From contig NZ_JAKGBW010000006.1 of assembly GCF_021556485.1 (NCBI RefSeq), forward strand, positions 62,001 to 126,000: a stretch of 64,000 bases of DNA. The letters run 5' to 3'. Under the pieces are notes generated by a model. It did not search any database and had not been told where the DNA came from. It saw only the letters and a list, made by a program, of their open reading frames with translations. Both the position numbers and the translations under genes were made by a program. Positions 52,979 through 63,018 of the stretch are shown piece after piece (positions within the stretch are counted from its first letter, which is position 1; the number at the start of each line of letters is the position of its first letter). The stretch is from Oceanobacillus alkalisoli. GTDB taxonomy: Bacteria > Bacillota > Bacilli > Bacillales > Amphibacillaceae.

Positions 52979-55171
52979 TTAATGCCTGATAATTGTTTTC
53001 AGCAACTTTTTCCAAATATTTTTCAATTTGTCCATTTTTTCCGGTTCGAATTCATTGCGGTAAAGCATCCGCTCATAATAGACTGTGAGCGTCCGCATTT
53101 CACCTGTTCCATAATGGGCATCCACACGTTTCGCATATTCACGTAATGTCTGATCGTTTTTCCTTTCATTTCCTTCATGGTCCAGAACTTTAAGTAAGTG
53201 TAGATACGCCTCTTGAAATGCTTTCTGACTCTGATTATGATTAAGCTTCATGGCTAGGAGCTTCGTTTTTATACTGAAACGATACTTATACAGTACGTAG
53301 AAAATCAGTAAAATTACTAAAGCAATAAGTCCCCACTGCCACCAGGAAAGGTTGAAATTATTGTCGGAAGGGCTAGCCATTGCTGGAGTTGTTTCGTCTT
53401 CCTCCGGTTCCATTTCAGGTTCAGGCAGTTCTGTCTCTGGAGCATCAAGTACATCATCATAATCTTCGGTAGCTGTATCTGTACGGTCCACATGGAAATC
53501 TGTCAAGTTCGTGAACCCTTGTGTCGGTTCAAAGGGAACCCAGCCAGATTCAGGAAAGTACACTTCCACCCAAGAATGGGCATTGGAATTCGTCACTTCA
53601 TAAATATGATGATTATCCCGGTTTCCTTCACCAATTATTTCTCCGCCGGTAAAACCTTTCACCCAGCGTGCTGGAATATCGAGGGTCCGCAGCAAGACGA
53701 CCATAGATGTCGAGAAGTTATCACAATAGCCGACCTGTGTTTCAAAGAGAAACTGATCAACATAATCATCATCCTCTCCTGGAATGGCAACTCCTGTCGT
53801 CTGATACGTAAAGTCGTGGCTGCTGAAATAGCGTTCAATCGCACGCGCTTTCTCATACCGCGTCTCGTGACCAGCCGTTATCTCCTCCGCAAGCTCACCA
53901 ACACGGTCTGGAAGTGTATCGGGAAGATGAAGATATTCCGCCATTTCCTCTCCATCGTTGCCCGGGTCTTCCCGTAATGCAGATAAAGAATAGGAAGTCC
54001 GGTCATAGGCTAGCTGATAATAATCAAGTTTCAATGTTTCCCCGTTTTCACGAGCTTCGATTGACTCGGTGATTTGGTCGAGGAATAAATCTGGTTTAGG
54101 CATTGGGGCTACGAATCGTTTTACCCCATAAGGATAAACGAACTTTTTAAAATTTTGTCCTTCTTGAAACTCAATCCGTGCTGTCGATTCTTCGGTCTCC
54201 ACATTCCCATGGTACATATCCAGATGAATTTCTCCGCCCTGTTGTTCGATGTAATCATGATCAGCCGATGACTCCCAGCCCTTTCCAGTATAAATTTCCT
54301 TCGTTTCTATCCGCCAATACTGATCCCGGTCCGTTTCCACTTGGAATACCGGTATATCATCTTGAATGAAGGAGCCGCCAAGACGGGAATCATCCTCTCC
54401 GTAGCCAACTTTCTGTACAGTACTACCACCAGAACCGCCGACCTGTTCTGCAGCACTTTCAAGAAAAGGGACTGGGTCAGGCCACTGCGGATTGAGCTTC
54501 GGTGCAACAAGACCGAGCAGGACAGAGAATACAAGTGTGAGTAAAATAGGGAGTGTCCATTTCGTTTTCTGCTTTATCCGTTCAAGCGATATTTTCTCTT
54601 TTTCCAAGTCACGATTTAAATTCGTAACCGCCAAAGCAACTAATGAAATAATAAAGATTCTAATAATCGCGAAAGTCGCATCATACAAAGTGAAAGTATC
54701 TAACACCGTAATATAAACGAATGTTAAGAAGATGAATAAGAAAATCCGTTTCATCTGCACAAACCAGTAATGGAGCAGGTAGCTCATTAACCAGATTAGC
54801 AGCAGGAAGAGAAAACTCCGGAATAACGGGCTTAAATAATACCAATCCTGACTAATGAATATCTTTGTGTTCATCGTAAATTCCAACAGAAAATAATTCA
54901 GCCACTCCCTGCTCAGGAAGCTCATGTCAAAATAAAGTCCATTCAAAATGAATAATAACCCAAAGCCTTTCAATAAGAAACTTGCCCACCATTTCAGCTG
55001 CAGAAGCGAAATGAAAAAACAAAATATAGTATAGATCACAAAAATCGAGATACTGCTTGTGTCTGTCACCTGTTCAATCGGATAAAGCCATTCCAGAAAA
55101 AGGACGAGCCCGCCAAGATAAAGGATGACATTATAAAAGTTTGATCGTGTCACTTTCTGTTGTGTGCTCAT
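52979..55171 (-). CDS. yebA: Transglutaminase-like membrane protein (YebA family)
   Basis: 730 residues. About six N-terminal membrane helices (20-225) precede an extracytoplasmic region and a transglutaminase-core domain (about 410-560) with the catalytic Cys in V-G-Y-C-D-N-F, His in N-A-H-S-W-V and Asp/Glu after it. One helix near 610-630 and a short cytoplasmic C-terminal domain complete the usual DUF3488/transglutaminase/DUF4129 layout. It overlaps the DUF58 gene by 4 bp. The operon moxR-DUF58-transglutaminase is common; its substrate is unknown. Confidence 0.9.
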   Translation of the reverse strand: MSTQQKVTRSNFYNVILYLGGLVLFLEWLYPIEQVTDTSSISIFVIYTIFCFFISLLQLKWWASFLLKGFGLLFILNGLYFDMSFLSREWLNYFLLEFTMNTKIFISQDWYYLSPLFRSFLFLLLIWLMSYLLHYWFVQMKRIFLFIFLTFVYITVLDTFTLYDATFAIIRIFIISLVALAVTNLNRDLEKEKISLERIKQKTKWTLPILLTLVFSVLLGLVAPKLNPQWPDPVPFLESAAEQVGGSGGSTVQKVGYGEDDSRLGGSFIQDDIPVFQVETDRDQYWRIETKEIYTGKGWESSADHDYIEQQGGEIHLDMYHGNVETEESTARIEFQEGQNFKKFVYPYGVKRFVAPMPKPDLFLDQITESIEARENGETLKLDYYQLAYDRTSYSLSALREDPGNDGEEMAEYLHLPDTLPDRVGELAEEITAGHETRYEKARAIERYFSSHDFTYQTTGVAIPGEDDDYVDQFLFETQVGYCDNFSTSMVVLLRTLDIPARWVKGFTGGEIIGEGNRDNHHIYEVTNSNAHSWVEVYFPESGWVPFEPTQGFTNLTDFHVDRTDTATEDYDDVLDAPETELPEPEMEPEEDETTPAMASPSDNNFNLSWWQWGLIALVILLIFYVLYKYRFSIKTKLLAMKLNHNQSQKAFQEAYLHLLKVLDHEGNERKNDQTLREYAKRVDAHYGTGEMRTLTVYYERMLYRNEFEPEKMDKLKNIWKKLLKTIIRH

Positions 55172-56427
55172 CGAATACTCACCTCAAGTGGGTTTGTAAC
55201 CATTTCTTTTTCCGTTAAAACATGAATTGCTACTCCCGACTTTTTCATCTGGGCGACGATTTCCTGTTCTTTCTCCAAGATGAATTTTGAACCTTGCACA
55301 TAAAAAATAACAATTTGGGCGATCCGCTGTCTCAACTCGTGAATCGTTTGCCAGAAGAAATCATCTACGGACGTCGTGATAATCACAAGTCGCTCCATTC
55401 TCTTTTTGGTCAGCAGCAATTCTCTTAAAGCTCCTGAGAATGGAATTTCCCCGTCTGGCTGAATCTTTGTCAGGTAATAACGGATATCACCTTTCCCCTG
55501 ATTGGATTCACCTAGGGAAAATTCCTTCGTTTCTCTCCCGACGGTTAATAATTCAATATCTGTCGTGTTTTTTTCAAGTTTAGTAACTAAGGATAACGTT
55601 AGTTCGACACTCGCCTCAAAGGCAAGCGGGTTCTTTCTTTTAGGCAAGCAAGCATCGAGAATCACATAGAGATTGTTGCTTCTCTCCTGTTCGAATTCCT
55701 TTGTCATGACCGTTTGATTTTTTGCGGTCTGTTTCCAATGAATCCATGAAAAGCGGTCCCCCGGGGCATATTCCCGTACGCCTGTCGCAACATTCGTATT
55801 TTCCAATTGGAACAGATTAACGACTTGCTGCCCTTGTTCAAAGCTGACAGCACGGTCTGAAATTCTTATATCTCGTGTATTTGGCTGTACAATTAACTCG
55901 TCTTGTACAGGATAAATATATTCCTTTTTTACGAAGCCAAAGACATCGCTAATTAATACCCGCACGCCCTGAAGCTCATGCTCTCCCCGTGGGAGCTTGT
56001 CTAAACGGTACGAAATTTCCAGTTGCTTTTTAAATCCAATCATTTTCATCTTTTTCATCGTGCGATCGATCGTTACATGATCCGGTTCATTTAAAAATGC
56101 ATAATCATAATGTAATCTATTCCAAGAAGCTGGCATGATTTCTTCTACCATCCCGTAATAAAGCGGTAGCGGAAATTTTCTTTCGAGGTGAATCGTTACA
56201 TCAATCGAATCACCTGCCTGTATAATTCGTTTCGAGAGCGTCCGGCTCACTTTCCAATTATTCAAAGGATAAAATAAGAGACCTAAATGATAGAGCAGGA
56301 TTGGAAGGAAGCTGTAGAATAGGAACCAGCTGACGAATCCGCCTTGAAACATAGCATATGAAAATAAAACAGCGAGCAGGATGAGAATAAATAGCAAATT
56401 ACCGATGAATCTGAGTCTGATTTTCAT
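55168..56427 (-). CDS. yeaD: DUF58 protein (YeaD family)
   Basis: 419 residues. Two membrane helices at the N-terminus (about 8-45), a beta-rich middle, and a DUF58 signature around 225-245 (Y-A-P-G-D-R-F-S-W-I-H-W-K) followed by a von Willebrand A-like domain with D-A-C-L. Such proteins are partnered with MoxR ATPases as putative chaperones or metal-dependent adhesion-type factors. It overlaps moxR by one base and yebA by 4. Confidence 0.9.
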   Translation of the reverse strand: MKIRLRFIGNLLFILILLAVLFSYAMFQGGFVSWFLFYSFLPILLYHLGLLFYPLNNWKVSRTLSKRIIQAGDSIDVTIHLERKFPLPLYYGMVEEIMPASWNRLHYDYAFLNEPDHVTIDRTMKKMKMIGFKKQLEISYRLDKLPRGEHELQGVRVLISDVFGFVKKEYIYPVQDELIVQPNTRDIRISDRAVSFEQGQQVVNLFQLENTNVATGVREYAPGDRFSWIHWKQTAKNQTVMTKEFEQERSNNLYVILDACLPKRKNPLAFEASVELTLSLVTKLEKNTTDIELLTVGRETKEFSLGESNQGKGDIRYYLTKIQPDGEIPFSGALRELLLTKKRMERLVIITTSVDDFFWQTIHELRQRIAQIVIFYVQGSKFILEKEQEIVAQMKKSGVAIHVLTEKEMVTNPLEVSIR

Positions 56428-57395
56428 CAGTCAAATTCCCTTCGAACCGGAATATGTGTTGCTTGTAAAATTGTTTCCATAATTTTTTCGCTGGTTTCAC
56501 CGTTGAATTTCGCCTCTGACGTGATGATAATCCGGTGTCCGAGCACAAACGGGGCCAAATATTTCACGTCATCTGGAAGTACATAATCACGGTCGTGAAT
56601 GAATGCATGCGCTTTCGCAGCTTTCATCAGCGCAATTGATCCACGGGGACTGACCCCGAGATAGGTCGACGGATGCTCTCTCGTTCCATTCACGATATTC
56701 ACAATATACGTATGAAGCGAACGGTCGACATACACTTCATCCACTTCCGCTTGGAGGGTCGTTAGTTCTGCTTGGGACATGACGGCTTGAATCGTTTCAA
56801 TCGGGTGATGCAGCGACGTTTTTTCCAACAAATCAATTTCTTCTACAAAGGTTGGGTAACCCATTTTCAACTTTAGAATGAAACGATCCAACTGGGCTTC
56901 TGGCAGCGGATACGTTCCTTCATACTCAATTGGATTCTGAGTCGCCATCACAAAGAACGGTTGGTTGAGTGTAATTGTACGCCCATCTACACTGACACTT
57001 TGCTCTTCCATTGCCTCCAGAAGTGCGGACTGGGTTTTCGGAGAGGTCCGGTTAATCTCATCCGCCAAAATAATATTCCCGAATATTGGTCCACCACGGA
57101 ATTCAAATTCCATTTCTTTCGGATTATAGATGGAAATTCCAGTAACGTCAGACGGAAGTAAATCCGGGGTAAATTGAATTCGTTTAAAATCACAATCCAA
57201 TGATTTTGCCAGTGTCCGGACAAGCATTGTTTTGCCAACCCCAGGCACATCTTCAAGTAACACATGACCTTTCGCCAGCAACGCAACTAAACTAAGGATA
57301 ATGACTTCTTCTTTTCCAATAATAACCCGGTTCATATTCTGAATAACAGGATTAATCTTCTCATTATAAGCAACCACTTCTGCCATCTTATCCAA
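56427..57395 (-). CDS. yeaC: MoxR-family AAA+ ATPase (YeaC family)
   Basis: 322 residues. Walker A E-D-V-P-G-V-G-K-T near 52, Walker B I-L-A-D-E-I-N-R, sensor 1 A-T-Q-N-P-I-E and a C-terminal lid with S-P-R-G-S-I-A-L. First gene of the operon feeding DUF58, transglutaminase and guaA, the same order as in Bacillus subtilis. It is a likely chaperone-type ATPase for maturation of partner proteins. The promoter is probably in 57396-57480. Confidence 0.92.
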   Translation of the reverse strand: MDKMAEVVAYNEKINPVIQNMNRVIIGKEEVIILSLVALLAKGHVLLEDVPGVGKTMLVRTLAKSLDCDFKRIQFTPDLLPSDVTGISIYNPKEMEFEFRGGPIFGNIILADEINRTSPKTQSALLEAMEEQSVSVDGRTITLNQPFFVMATQNPIEYEGTYPLPEAQLDRFILKLKMGYPTFVEEIDLLEKTSLHHPIETIQAVMSQAELTTLQAEVDEVYVDRSLHTYIVNIVNGTREHPSTYLGVSPRGSIALMKAAKAHAFIHDRDYVLPDDVKYLAPFVLGHRIIITSEAKFNGETSEKIMETILQATHIPVRREFD

Positions 57396-57750
57396 CCCTC
57401 TCTCAACTTCTATATATCAAGCTATTGTTCTAGCATTTAGTATGTAACAGATTATTAGTAATTATACTATCACTATACAAAAAAAGGGTAGTGTTGTAAA
57501 AGGAAGATTGCTGGATTTGAAGTGGTTGCCAGGGAGATTAAAAAAACAGTAAATGACTAAATGATTGGAGGTTATGAGATGATGGGCGTTGAGAGGGCTT
57601 ATAAACTACCAATAGAGCGGGGCCCGGGAAAGAACGGGCGTTGAGAAAACTTATAAACTGCCGTTCAAGTAGATTTTATCGGAAACAGGCATTTAATAGC
57701 CATTAAATTGCTAAATAGTCCCCTATCCATACCATTTTCAGTATTAACCA
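57396..57750. repeat. Gap with two 27-bp direct repeats (57584-57610, 57636-57662)
   Basis: Both copies begin GGGCGTTGAGA and continue CTTATAAACT(A/G)CC, 52 bp apart, with three or four mismatches. TTATAA could overlap a -10-like site. The function is unknown. No gene was seen. Confidence 0.5.
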
Positions 57751-57754
57751 AGAG

Positions 57755-57787
57755 AAAAAGCAGTGAGCCTATCCGCGGCCCACTGCT
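57755..57787 (-). terminator. Terminator of the amidase gene
   Basis: On the minus strand AGCAGTGGGCC and GGCTCACTGCT form a stem followed by TTTTTCTC, just after the amidase stop codon. Confidence 0.8.
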
Positions 57788-57794
57788 CCCTCAC

Positions 57795-59294
57795 TTACTT
57801 TGTAAAATACGGATTCCCATTCAACCCAATCCATTCATCCGTTTGCTCAAGATCGTAGGCAAGCTGCAATAAACGATGCTCCTCACCCTTCGAAGCAATC
57901 ACTTGTACACCAAGCGGTAATCCTTTTTCCGATACGTAAACAGGCATAGACATCGCCGGCTGACCAGTTAGATTCGCGAGCATGCCAAATGGCGTATACG
58001 TCAGACTTGGCAGGAACATATCGTAAACGAGCTGCTGTTGGTCATCCTTCGTTCCTTTGTGAATATCACGCAAGAATGCTTCTTTCTTCTCTTCTGTCAC
58101 TTCAAGCTGTCCAATTTCCGGAGCGACATCTGCTGTCGCTGGAGTAATATAGAAATCATACGTTTCATGCAGTGCCGCCATCTGAGCAGCTGCCGTGTCC
58201 CAGGAAGCAAGACTCGCGGAAAAGTCTGCTCCGGAAATCGACTTTCCAGCGACATGCATCATCCAGCCTTCAAGCTCAATGTCATTCTCTGTCAACTCCC
58301 GGCCGAGAGCCTGCTCTAGACCCTGGACCGTCATATTCATTTCACCGCTGTTCATAATGTAATAGTCTTTCATCAATTGGATACCATCTACTCCATTGGT
58401 ACGCTCTACCACTTCATGCCCTTCCGACTCAAGCCATTTCACAACTTTCATAACGGCATTTCTTGCATCATCTGACACTGGTGTGCCAACCGGGGACTCC
58501 GTTGTAAATGCGATGCGGAGCGGCCTTTTCTGACCACCCTTTAAACTATTCAAATAACTATCAACAAAAACAGGGGCATGGAAAGCTGCTTCCGGCTGGA
58601 ACGTCTGCAGCTGATCCATCATTGCTGCTGCGTCACGCACGGTTTTCGTCAGCATAAAATTGATCGATGCACCTTGCCAGTCACGTCCTGCACCAGGTCC
58701 AACCGGCATTCTTCCCCTAGTCGGCTTCAGACCAAATAACCCGGAGAAAGACGCCGGGATTCGAATCGATCCCCCACCGTCACTTGCCCCAGCAACTGGT
58801 ACGACTCCAGAGGCAATTGCGGCTGCCGCTCCCCCGCTTGATCCGCCCGGAGAATATTCCGGATTCCACGGGTTACGGGTTGGTCCGTGTAATTTAGGTT
58901 CGGTAATATTTTTTAATGCAAATTCGGGTGTATTCGTATGTCCTAAAAATACAAACCCAGCTTCTCTTAGTTTTCTTACAAAATGGGATTCTACTTCCGC
59001 AACATAATTCACAAGCAATTTCGATCCGGAACTTAAAATTTCTCCTGGTAGTGATTGGGATACATTTTTAAGCATGGTCGGTACACCGGAAAAGGGCGCT
59101 TTCTCTACTTTTATCAATTCCGCCTCTCCTAACGCTTTACCTTTCCGGATGCTTGTTGCGAGATTCAAGTCTGGCTGGACTTCTTCTAAGCGATCCAGTG
59201 CTATTTCTGTTAATTCTTTCGGTGACATTTCTTTTTTCTTCAATAATTCAGCTAACCCTACTGCATCATAATGTACATATTCTTCTGTTTTCAC
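57795..59294 (-). CDS. Amidase-signature family hydrolase
   Basis: 499 residues. The amidase signature is clear: catalytic Lys in T-M-L-K-N-V (about 72), cis-Ser in G-G-S-S-G-G-A-A-A-A-I-A-S-G and nucleophile Ser in D-G-G-G-S-I-R-I-P-A-S. It hydrolyses an amide of unknown identity in the cytoplasm; GatA is excluded because no gatC or gatB neighbours it and because the C-terminal half differs from GatA. It appears monocistronic with its own terminator. Confidence 0.88.
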   Translation of the reverse strand: MKTEEYVHYDAVGLAELLKKKEMSPKELTEIALDRLEEVQPDLNLATSIRKGKALGEAELIKVEKAPFSGVPTMLKNVSQSLPGEILSSGSKLLVNYVAEVESHFVRKLREAGFVFLGHTNTPEFALKNITEPKLHGPTRNPWNPEYSPGGSSGGAAAAIASGVVPVAGASDGGGSIRIPASFSGLFGLKPTRGRMPVGPGAGRDWQGASINFMLTKTVRDAAAMMDQLQTFQPEAAFHAPVFVDSYLNSLKGGQKRPLRIAFTTESPVGTPVSDDARNAVMKVVKWLESEGHEVVERTNGVDGIQLMKDYYIMNSGEMNMTVQGLEQALGRELTENDIELEGWMMHVAGKSISGADFSASLASWDTAAAQMAALHETYDFYITPATADVAPEIGQLEVTEEKKEAFLRDIHKGTKDDQQQLVYDMFLPSLTYTPFGMLANLTGQPAMSMPVYVSEKGLPLGVQVIASKGEEHRLLQLAYDLEQTDEWIGLNGNPYFTK

Positions 59295-59342
59295 TTCATC
59301 ACCTCAAGTAAGTATTTTTTTCAATTTTTTTCATATCATAAT

Positions 59343-59651
59343 CTAATCTTTTTTTAATATAAATGTCTCTTTCTCTTTGTCAATATAAAGAGAAAGGGGC
59401 GTTGGTTCCGTGATACCTAATAATCTTCTAAACTCAGCGGGTATCGTAATTGAACCTTTCGTGGAGACGTATCGCTGATTTTTCTTGTCATCGTGATTGG
59501 TTTGATAAATCCAAATTTCCTTTCCTTTCAGATGGACTTCAAGTAATGTCCCCGGTTCAAAACCGAGCTCTGTCCGTTCCTTTTTAGGCAAATTAATAAT
59601 ACCCAGTTTGTCGGATGCTTTCACGTTTTTTAGGAAAATCATGTTGCTCAC
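59343..59651 (-). CDS. Tandem AbrB/SpoVT-type DNA-binding-fold protein
   Basis: 102 residues made of two swapped-hairpin AbrB-like units: the first with L-G-I-I-N-L-P-K-K-E-R and L-G-F-E-P-G, the second with S-T-K-G-S-I-T-I-P-A-E-F-R-R-L-L-G. The second matches the AbrB consensus best. It is probably a small transcription regulator or an antitoxin-like protein, but no toxin gene is adjacent. It lies 48 bp before the amidase on the same strand. Confidence 0.8.
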   Translation of the reverse strand: MSNMIFLKNVKASDKLGIINLPKKERTELGFEPGTLLEVHLKGKEIWIYQTNHDDKKNQRYVSTKGSITIPAEFRRLLGITEPTPLSLYIDKEKETFILKKD

Positions 59652-59745
59652 TCCTATGCTCCTTGGATTCGCTACGATTCCAGCATGAAAAAATGTTTCT
59701 CATTTATTCCAAAAGAAGGCACAGGAAAAGAAATTTGTTAATAGA

Positions 59746-60429
59746 TTAAATCATGGGGATTGGACGATCGAGTTGAATCGTGGATTCTGTTACATAACAT
59801 TCGTAAGCTAGTATGCGTACTCCGAGATGTTCCGCCTCTTGTAAAGCTTCGTGAAAAGCAGGGTCCATGGCGTAATGAGGTGTGAATGAGTGACAGCCCT
59901 TCATTTGAATGACAAATAAAACGGTCGCTTCATATCCTGCTTGCATCGCTTCAATTAATGTTTCCACATGCTTCCTCCCTCTTATTGTCGGTGCATCGGG
60001 AAACATTGCAAGTCCATCTCGTTCCAATGTGACACCTTTCACTTCGATAAAACCACCGCGTGCACCCCGGTAATAAAAAAGATCAAACCGGCTATTCCCG
60101 AAGGTAGCCTCCCGTTTTAAATCTCTTATTCCATGAAATTCTTGGATGTTACCTGCGACGAGTGCATCGTAAACAAGCTGATTCGGGATTTGTGAATCGA
60201 TATTAATCCAACGTGCACCCTTACGTGCCGCAATGATAGAATATCGGGTTTTCCGGTTTGGATTATCTGAGGTTTCTAAAGCAAGCACAGCACCAGGCTG
60301 CAAAATTTCGGTCAAGCGACCTGTATTTTTAATATGAACTTTTTCAAGTTCCCCAGCAATATATACTTCAGCGACAAAGCGGTTTAACTTCTTCGCAAAA
60401 ATTCCTTCCACGACTTTCCTGTACTGCAT
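59746..60429 (-). CDS. sfsA: SfsA family protein
   Basis: 227 residues with the SfsA hallmarks: V-H-I-K-N-T-G-R-L near 32-40, R-K-T-R-Y, F-G-N-S-R-F-D near 110, and V-E-V-K-G-V-T-L within an endonuclease-like D-E-K fold. SfsA (sugar fermentation stimulation) binds DNA non-specifically; its exact cellular task is uncertain. It is monocistronic and divergent from the metallo-hydrolase gene. Confidence 0.93.
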   Translation of the reverse strand: MQYRKVVEGIFAKKLNRFVAEVYIAGELEKVHIKNTGRLTEILQPGAVLALETSDNPNRKTRYSIIAARKGARWINIDSQIPNQLVYDALVAGNIQEFHGIRDLKREATFGNSRFDLFYYRGARGGFIEVKGVTLERDGLAMFPDAPTIRGRKHVETLIEAMQAGYEATVLFVIQMKGCHSFTPHYAMDPAFHEALQEAEHLGVRILAYECYVTESTIQLDRPIPMI

Positions 60430-60625
60430 CTTCTCCCATCCAATCCACTTGTGTTCCTCTGATGCATTTCTATTCCATCAACCTTAAGCATATCATGTTC
60501 CACGCTTTATATAAATTTTCATGGAGCAAGTATTTGTATTTAGCGATTTTTACGCTTATGATAGTACTAAGTATTTTCTGTAAAACTCTGACAACTCCCG
60601 TGAGAGATTGGAGGAATCCATCTAG
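60430..60625. promoter_or_regulatory. Divergent promoter region between sfsA and the MBL-fold gene
   Basis: About 200 bases. GGAGGAATCC (60609-60618) serves the rightward gene. Short AT-rich stretches could be promoters, but none is convincing. Confidence 0.35.
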
Positions 60626-61633
60626 ATGTGCTATACGATTGAAAAAACAAACACAAAAATTATTCCGCTGGAAGTGCCAGCGCCTAATATGTTAAAGAGC
60701 ATTAACTTTTATTTACTTCAAAAAAATGACGGTACATTTCTAATCGATGCTGGTCTTGATAAAGATACGTATTGGGAATACTTACTACAGTCCATGCAAG
60801 CAAACGGGATCCGGCTCCGTGACCTGACAGCAATTTTATTAACGCATCATCACTTCGATCAAGTTGGACTCGTCCACCGGATTTCTAAAAAATATGAGAT
60901 TCCGGTCTATATCCACCCGTACGCTCTGCCAAAGATAAAAGGCGACCCGGAATTTCTATATAAAAGCTATTCATTCTTTGCTGATTTACTGAATAAATTA
61001 AATACCGGGGATTTCGGAAAAGAACAGGTGAGGGCAAAGTACAAACGGCAAATGAATAATCCGAAAACAGCTCTGAATTGGAATGTAAAAGCGATTGAAT
61101 CAAATACATTATTCGGCTTTGAAGTGATTGAAATTCCCGGACATGCACCCGACCAAGTAGCTTTTTCCTTACCGGAAGAAAATATAATTTTTATCGGCGA
61201 TTTATTAATCGATCATTTAAGGAGTAACGCCTTTGTCGAACCAGCCTTAGATGGAAGCCGAATTCCAGCTCTCGCGCAGCATGTAGCTTCACTTGAAAAG
61301 ATTATTGAACTGAATCCGGAGATTGCCCTGTCCGGACATGGGAAGGTCATCTATGAACCTGCTAAACTAGCGAAAAGAAGACTTGAGGCGATTAAAACAA
61401 AAGCAAAAAGTATTAAGGCCGTCATCGAAGCAGGATTCACCACCGGAAGCGAAATTGTGAAAAAGCGACACCCTAACAAATATGAGGATATCTTCCTCAC
61501 CCTTATGTCCGACACATTAAGCTTCCTTGACTACCTCGAAGCAAAAGACGAGCTAACCAAAAAAGAAAAAAACGGAATCTGGTACTGGGACAAAGGGTCA
61601 GAGCACTTGTCCCACAAAGAGAGGAGTCCATAA
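60626..61633 (+). CDS. Metallo-beta-lactamase-fold hydrolase with altered metal motif
   Basis: 335 residues. I-D-A-G-L strand, then T-H-H-H-F-D-Q-V-G near 73-81, P-G-H-A-P-D, G-D-L-L-I-D-H and S-G-H-G-K later: an MBL-fold hydrolase of the type with a C-terminal helical extension. The usual H-x-H-x-D-H reads H-H-H-F-D-Q, so one metal-2 ligand His is Gln. It may use one metal ion or be a divergent family member. It is two bases from the GlcD-like gene, so co-transcribed. The substrate is unknown. Confidence 0.82.
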   Translation: MCYTIEKTNTKIIPLEVPAPNMLKSINFYLLQKNDGTFLIDAGLDKDTYWEYLLQSMQANGIRLRDLTAILLTHHHFDQVGLVHRISKKYEIPVYIHPYALPKIKGDPEFLYKSYSFFADLLNKLNTGDFGKEQVRAKYKRQMNNPKTALNWNVKAIESNTLFGFEVIEIPGHAPDQVAFSLPEENIIFIGDLLIDHLRSNAFVEPALDGSRIPALAQHVASLEKIIELNPEIALSGHGKVIYEPAKLAKRRLEAIKTKAKSIKAVIEAGFTTGSEIVKKRHPNKYEDIFLTLMSDTLSFLDYLEAKDELTKKEKNGIWYWDKGSEHLSHKERSP

Positions 61634-61634
61634 A

Positions 61635-63005
61635 TTGGAACAACTATTACAGAGGTTAAAAGAAAACTTAACGGAAGATCAGGTAACGACGAATAAAACC
61701 GTGAGAGAATTACATGGCCGCGATGAAACATATCTGGCAGAGAGTCTGCCTGATGTTGTCGTCTATCCGAAATCAACTGCCGATGTCGTACATATTATCC
61801 AGGTCGCACAAAAATTTAATATACCTGTCACCCCTTTTGGAGTCGGCTCCAGTCTAGAAGGTCATATTATTCCGTACAAAAATGGAATTACGATCGACTT
61901 CTCTTTAATGGATAAAATTTTAGAAATTAAAGCAGAAGACTTACTCGTGAAAGTGCAGCCCGGCGTGACGAGGGAGCAGCTCAATAAAGAACTAAAGAAA
62001 CACGGATTGTTCTTCACGGTTGACCCAGGGGCAAATGCGACACTTGGAGGGATGGCAGCGACAAATGCAAGCGGTACAACCTCTGTTAAATATGGTGTCA
62101 TGAGAGATCAAGTTAGGGATATGGAAGTCGTGCTTGCTGATGGGAGTATTATCCACACAGGAAGCTTAGCAACGAAATCATCTTCCGGTTATCATCTGAA
62201 CGGACTTTTTGTTGGCTCGGAAGGTACACTTGGCTGTTTCACGGAATTAACATTGCAAGTATACGGGATTCCAGAACATATTGTGGCAGCTCGTGCAGTA
62301 TTTCCAAATCTCTCCGATGCTTTCCAGGCTGTAACATCCATTTTACATGCTGGTATTCCAATGGCACGCGTAGAATTTGTTGATGAAGCTTCAATTGTTC
62401 AATTAAATAAATTTAGTGATACGGATTATCCTGCGGTCCCTACCCTTTTCCTTGAATTCCATGGGAATGAAGAAGGACTCAAAGCCGATCTCGACTTTGC
62501 AAAAGAGATTATGGAGGATCATGGCTGTCAGGAATTTATTTCTGAATCGGATACAGCAGCACGCAATCATTTATGGGAAGCTCGTCATAACTTGGCCTAT
62601 GCTTTTGCTCATGACTATCCCGGCAAGAAAATGATGCTCACAGATGTAGCTGTACCTATTTCAGAACTCGCCGGCGCAGCAATTTATGCGCGAAAAGAAG
62701 TTGATAAGCTAGGTATACCAGGCGGGATTGCTGGACATGTCGGTGACGGGAATTTCCATTCCATCCTAATGGTTGATTTAAATAACGAAGAGGAAATCCA
62801 GAAAGCTAAAGCATTCAACAAAAATATCGTATTATATGCTCTTGAACGTGGCGGAACGTGTACTGGAGAACATGGTGTCGGTGTCGGAAAGAAGCCTTAT
62901 CAGGAGCAGGAACACGGTGCTTCACTTGAGGTCATAAAGCAAATCAAAAAGTCACTTGATCCAAATAATATATTAAATCCAACGAAGATTGTGGACATCG
63001 ATTAA
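61635..63005 (+). CDS. FAD-linked oxidase, GlcD/D-lactate dehydrogenase family
   Basis: 456 residues. The FAD-binding PCMH domain (about 35-215) has P-F-G-V-G-S-S-L-E-G and G-A-N-A-T-L-G-G-M-A-A-T-N-A-S-G. The C-terminal FAD-linked oxidase domain ends in C-T-G-E-H-G-V-G-V-G-K and N-I-L-N-P-T-K. It oxidises a D-2-hydroxy acid such as glycolate or D-lactate. TTG start at 61635 after GAGAGGAG; no later ATG is better placed. Coupled with the MBL-fold gene. Confidence 0.9.
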   Translation: MEQLLQRLKENLTEDQVTTNKTVRELHGRDETYLAESLPDVVVYPKSTADVVHIIQVAQKFNIPVTPFGVGSSLEGHIIPYKNGITIDFSLMDKILEIKAEDLLVKVQPGVTREQLNKELKKHGLFFTVDPGANATLGGMAATNASGTTSVKYGVMRDQVRDMEVVLADGSIIHTGSLATKSSSGYHLNGLFVGSEGTLGCFTELTLQVYGIPEHIVAARAVFPNLSDAFQAVTSILHAGIPMARVEFVDEASIVQLNKFSDTDYPAVPTLFLEFHGNEEGLKADLDFAKEIMEDHGCQEFISESDTAARNHLWEARHNLAYAFAHDYPGKKMMLTDVAVPISELAGAAIYARKEVDKLGIPGGIAGHVGDGNFHSILMVDLNNEEEIQKAKAFNKNIVLYALERGGTCTGEHGVGVGKKPYQEQEHGASLEVIKQIKKSLDPNNILNPTKIVDID

Positions 63006-63018
63006 GAGTTCGAAAAAA

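Noticed and set aside
57584-57662. Two 27-bp repeats as a possible CRISPR
   Set aside because: Only two copies, diverged, unequal to spacer logic, no cas genes.
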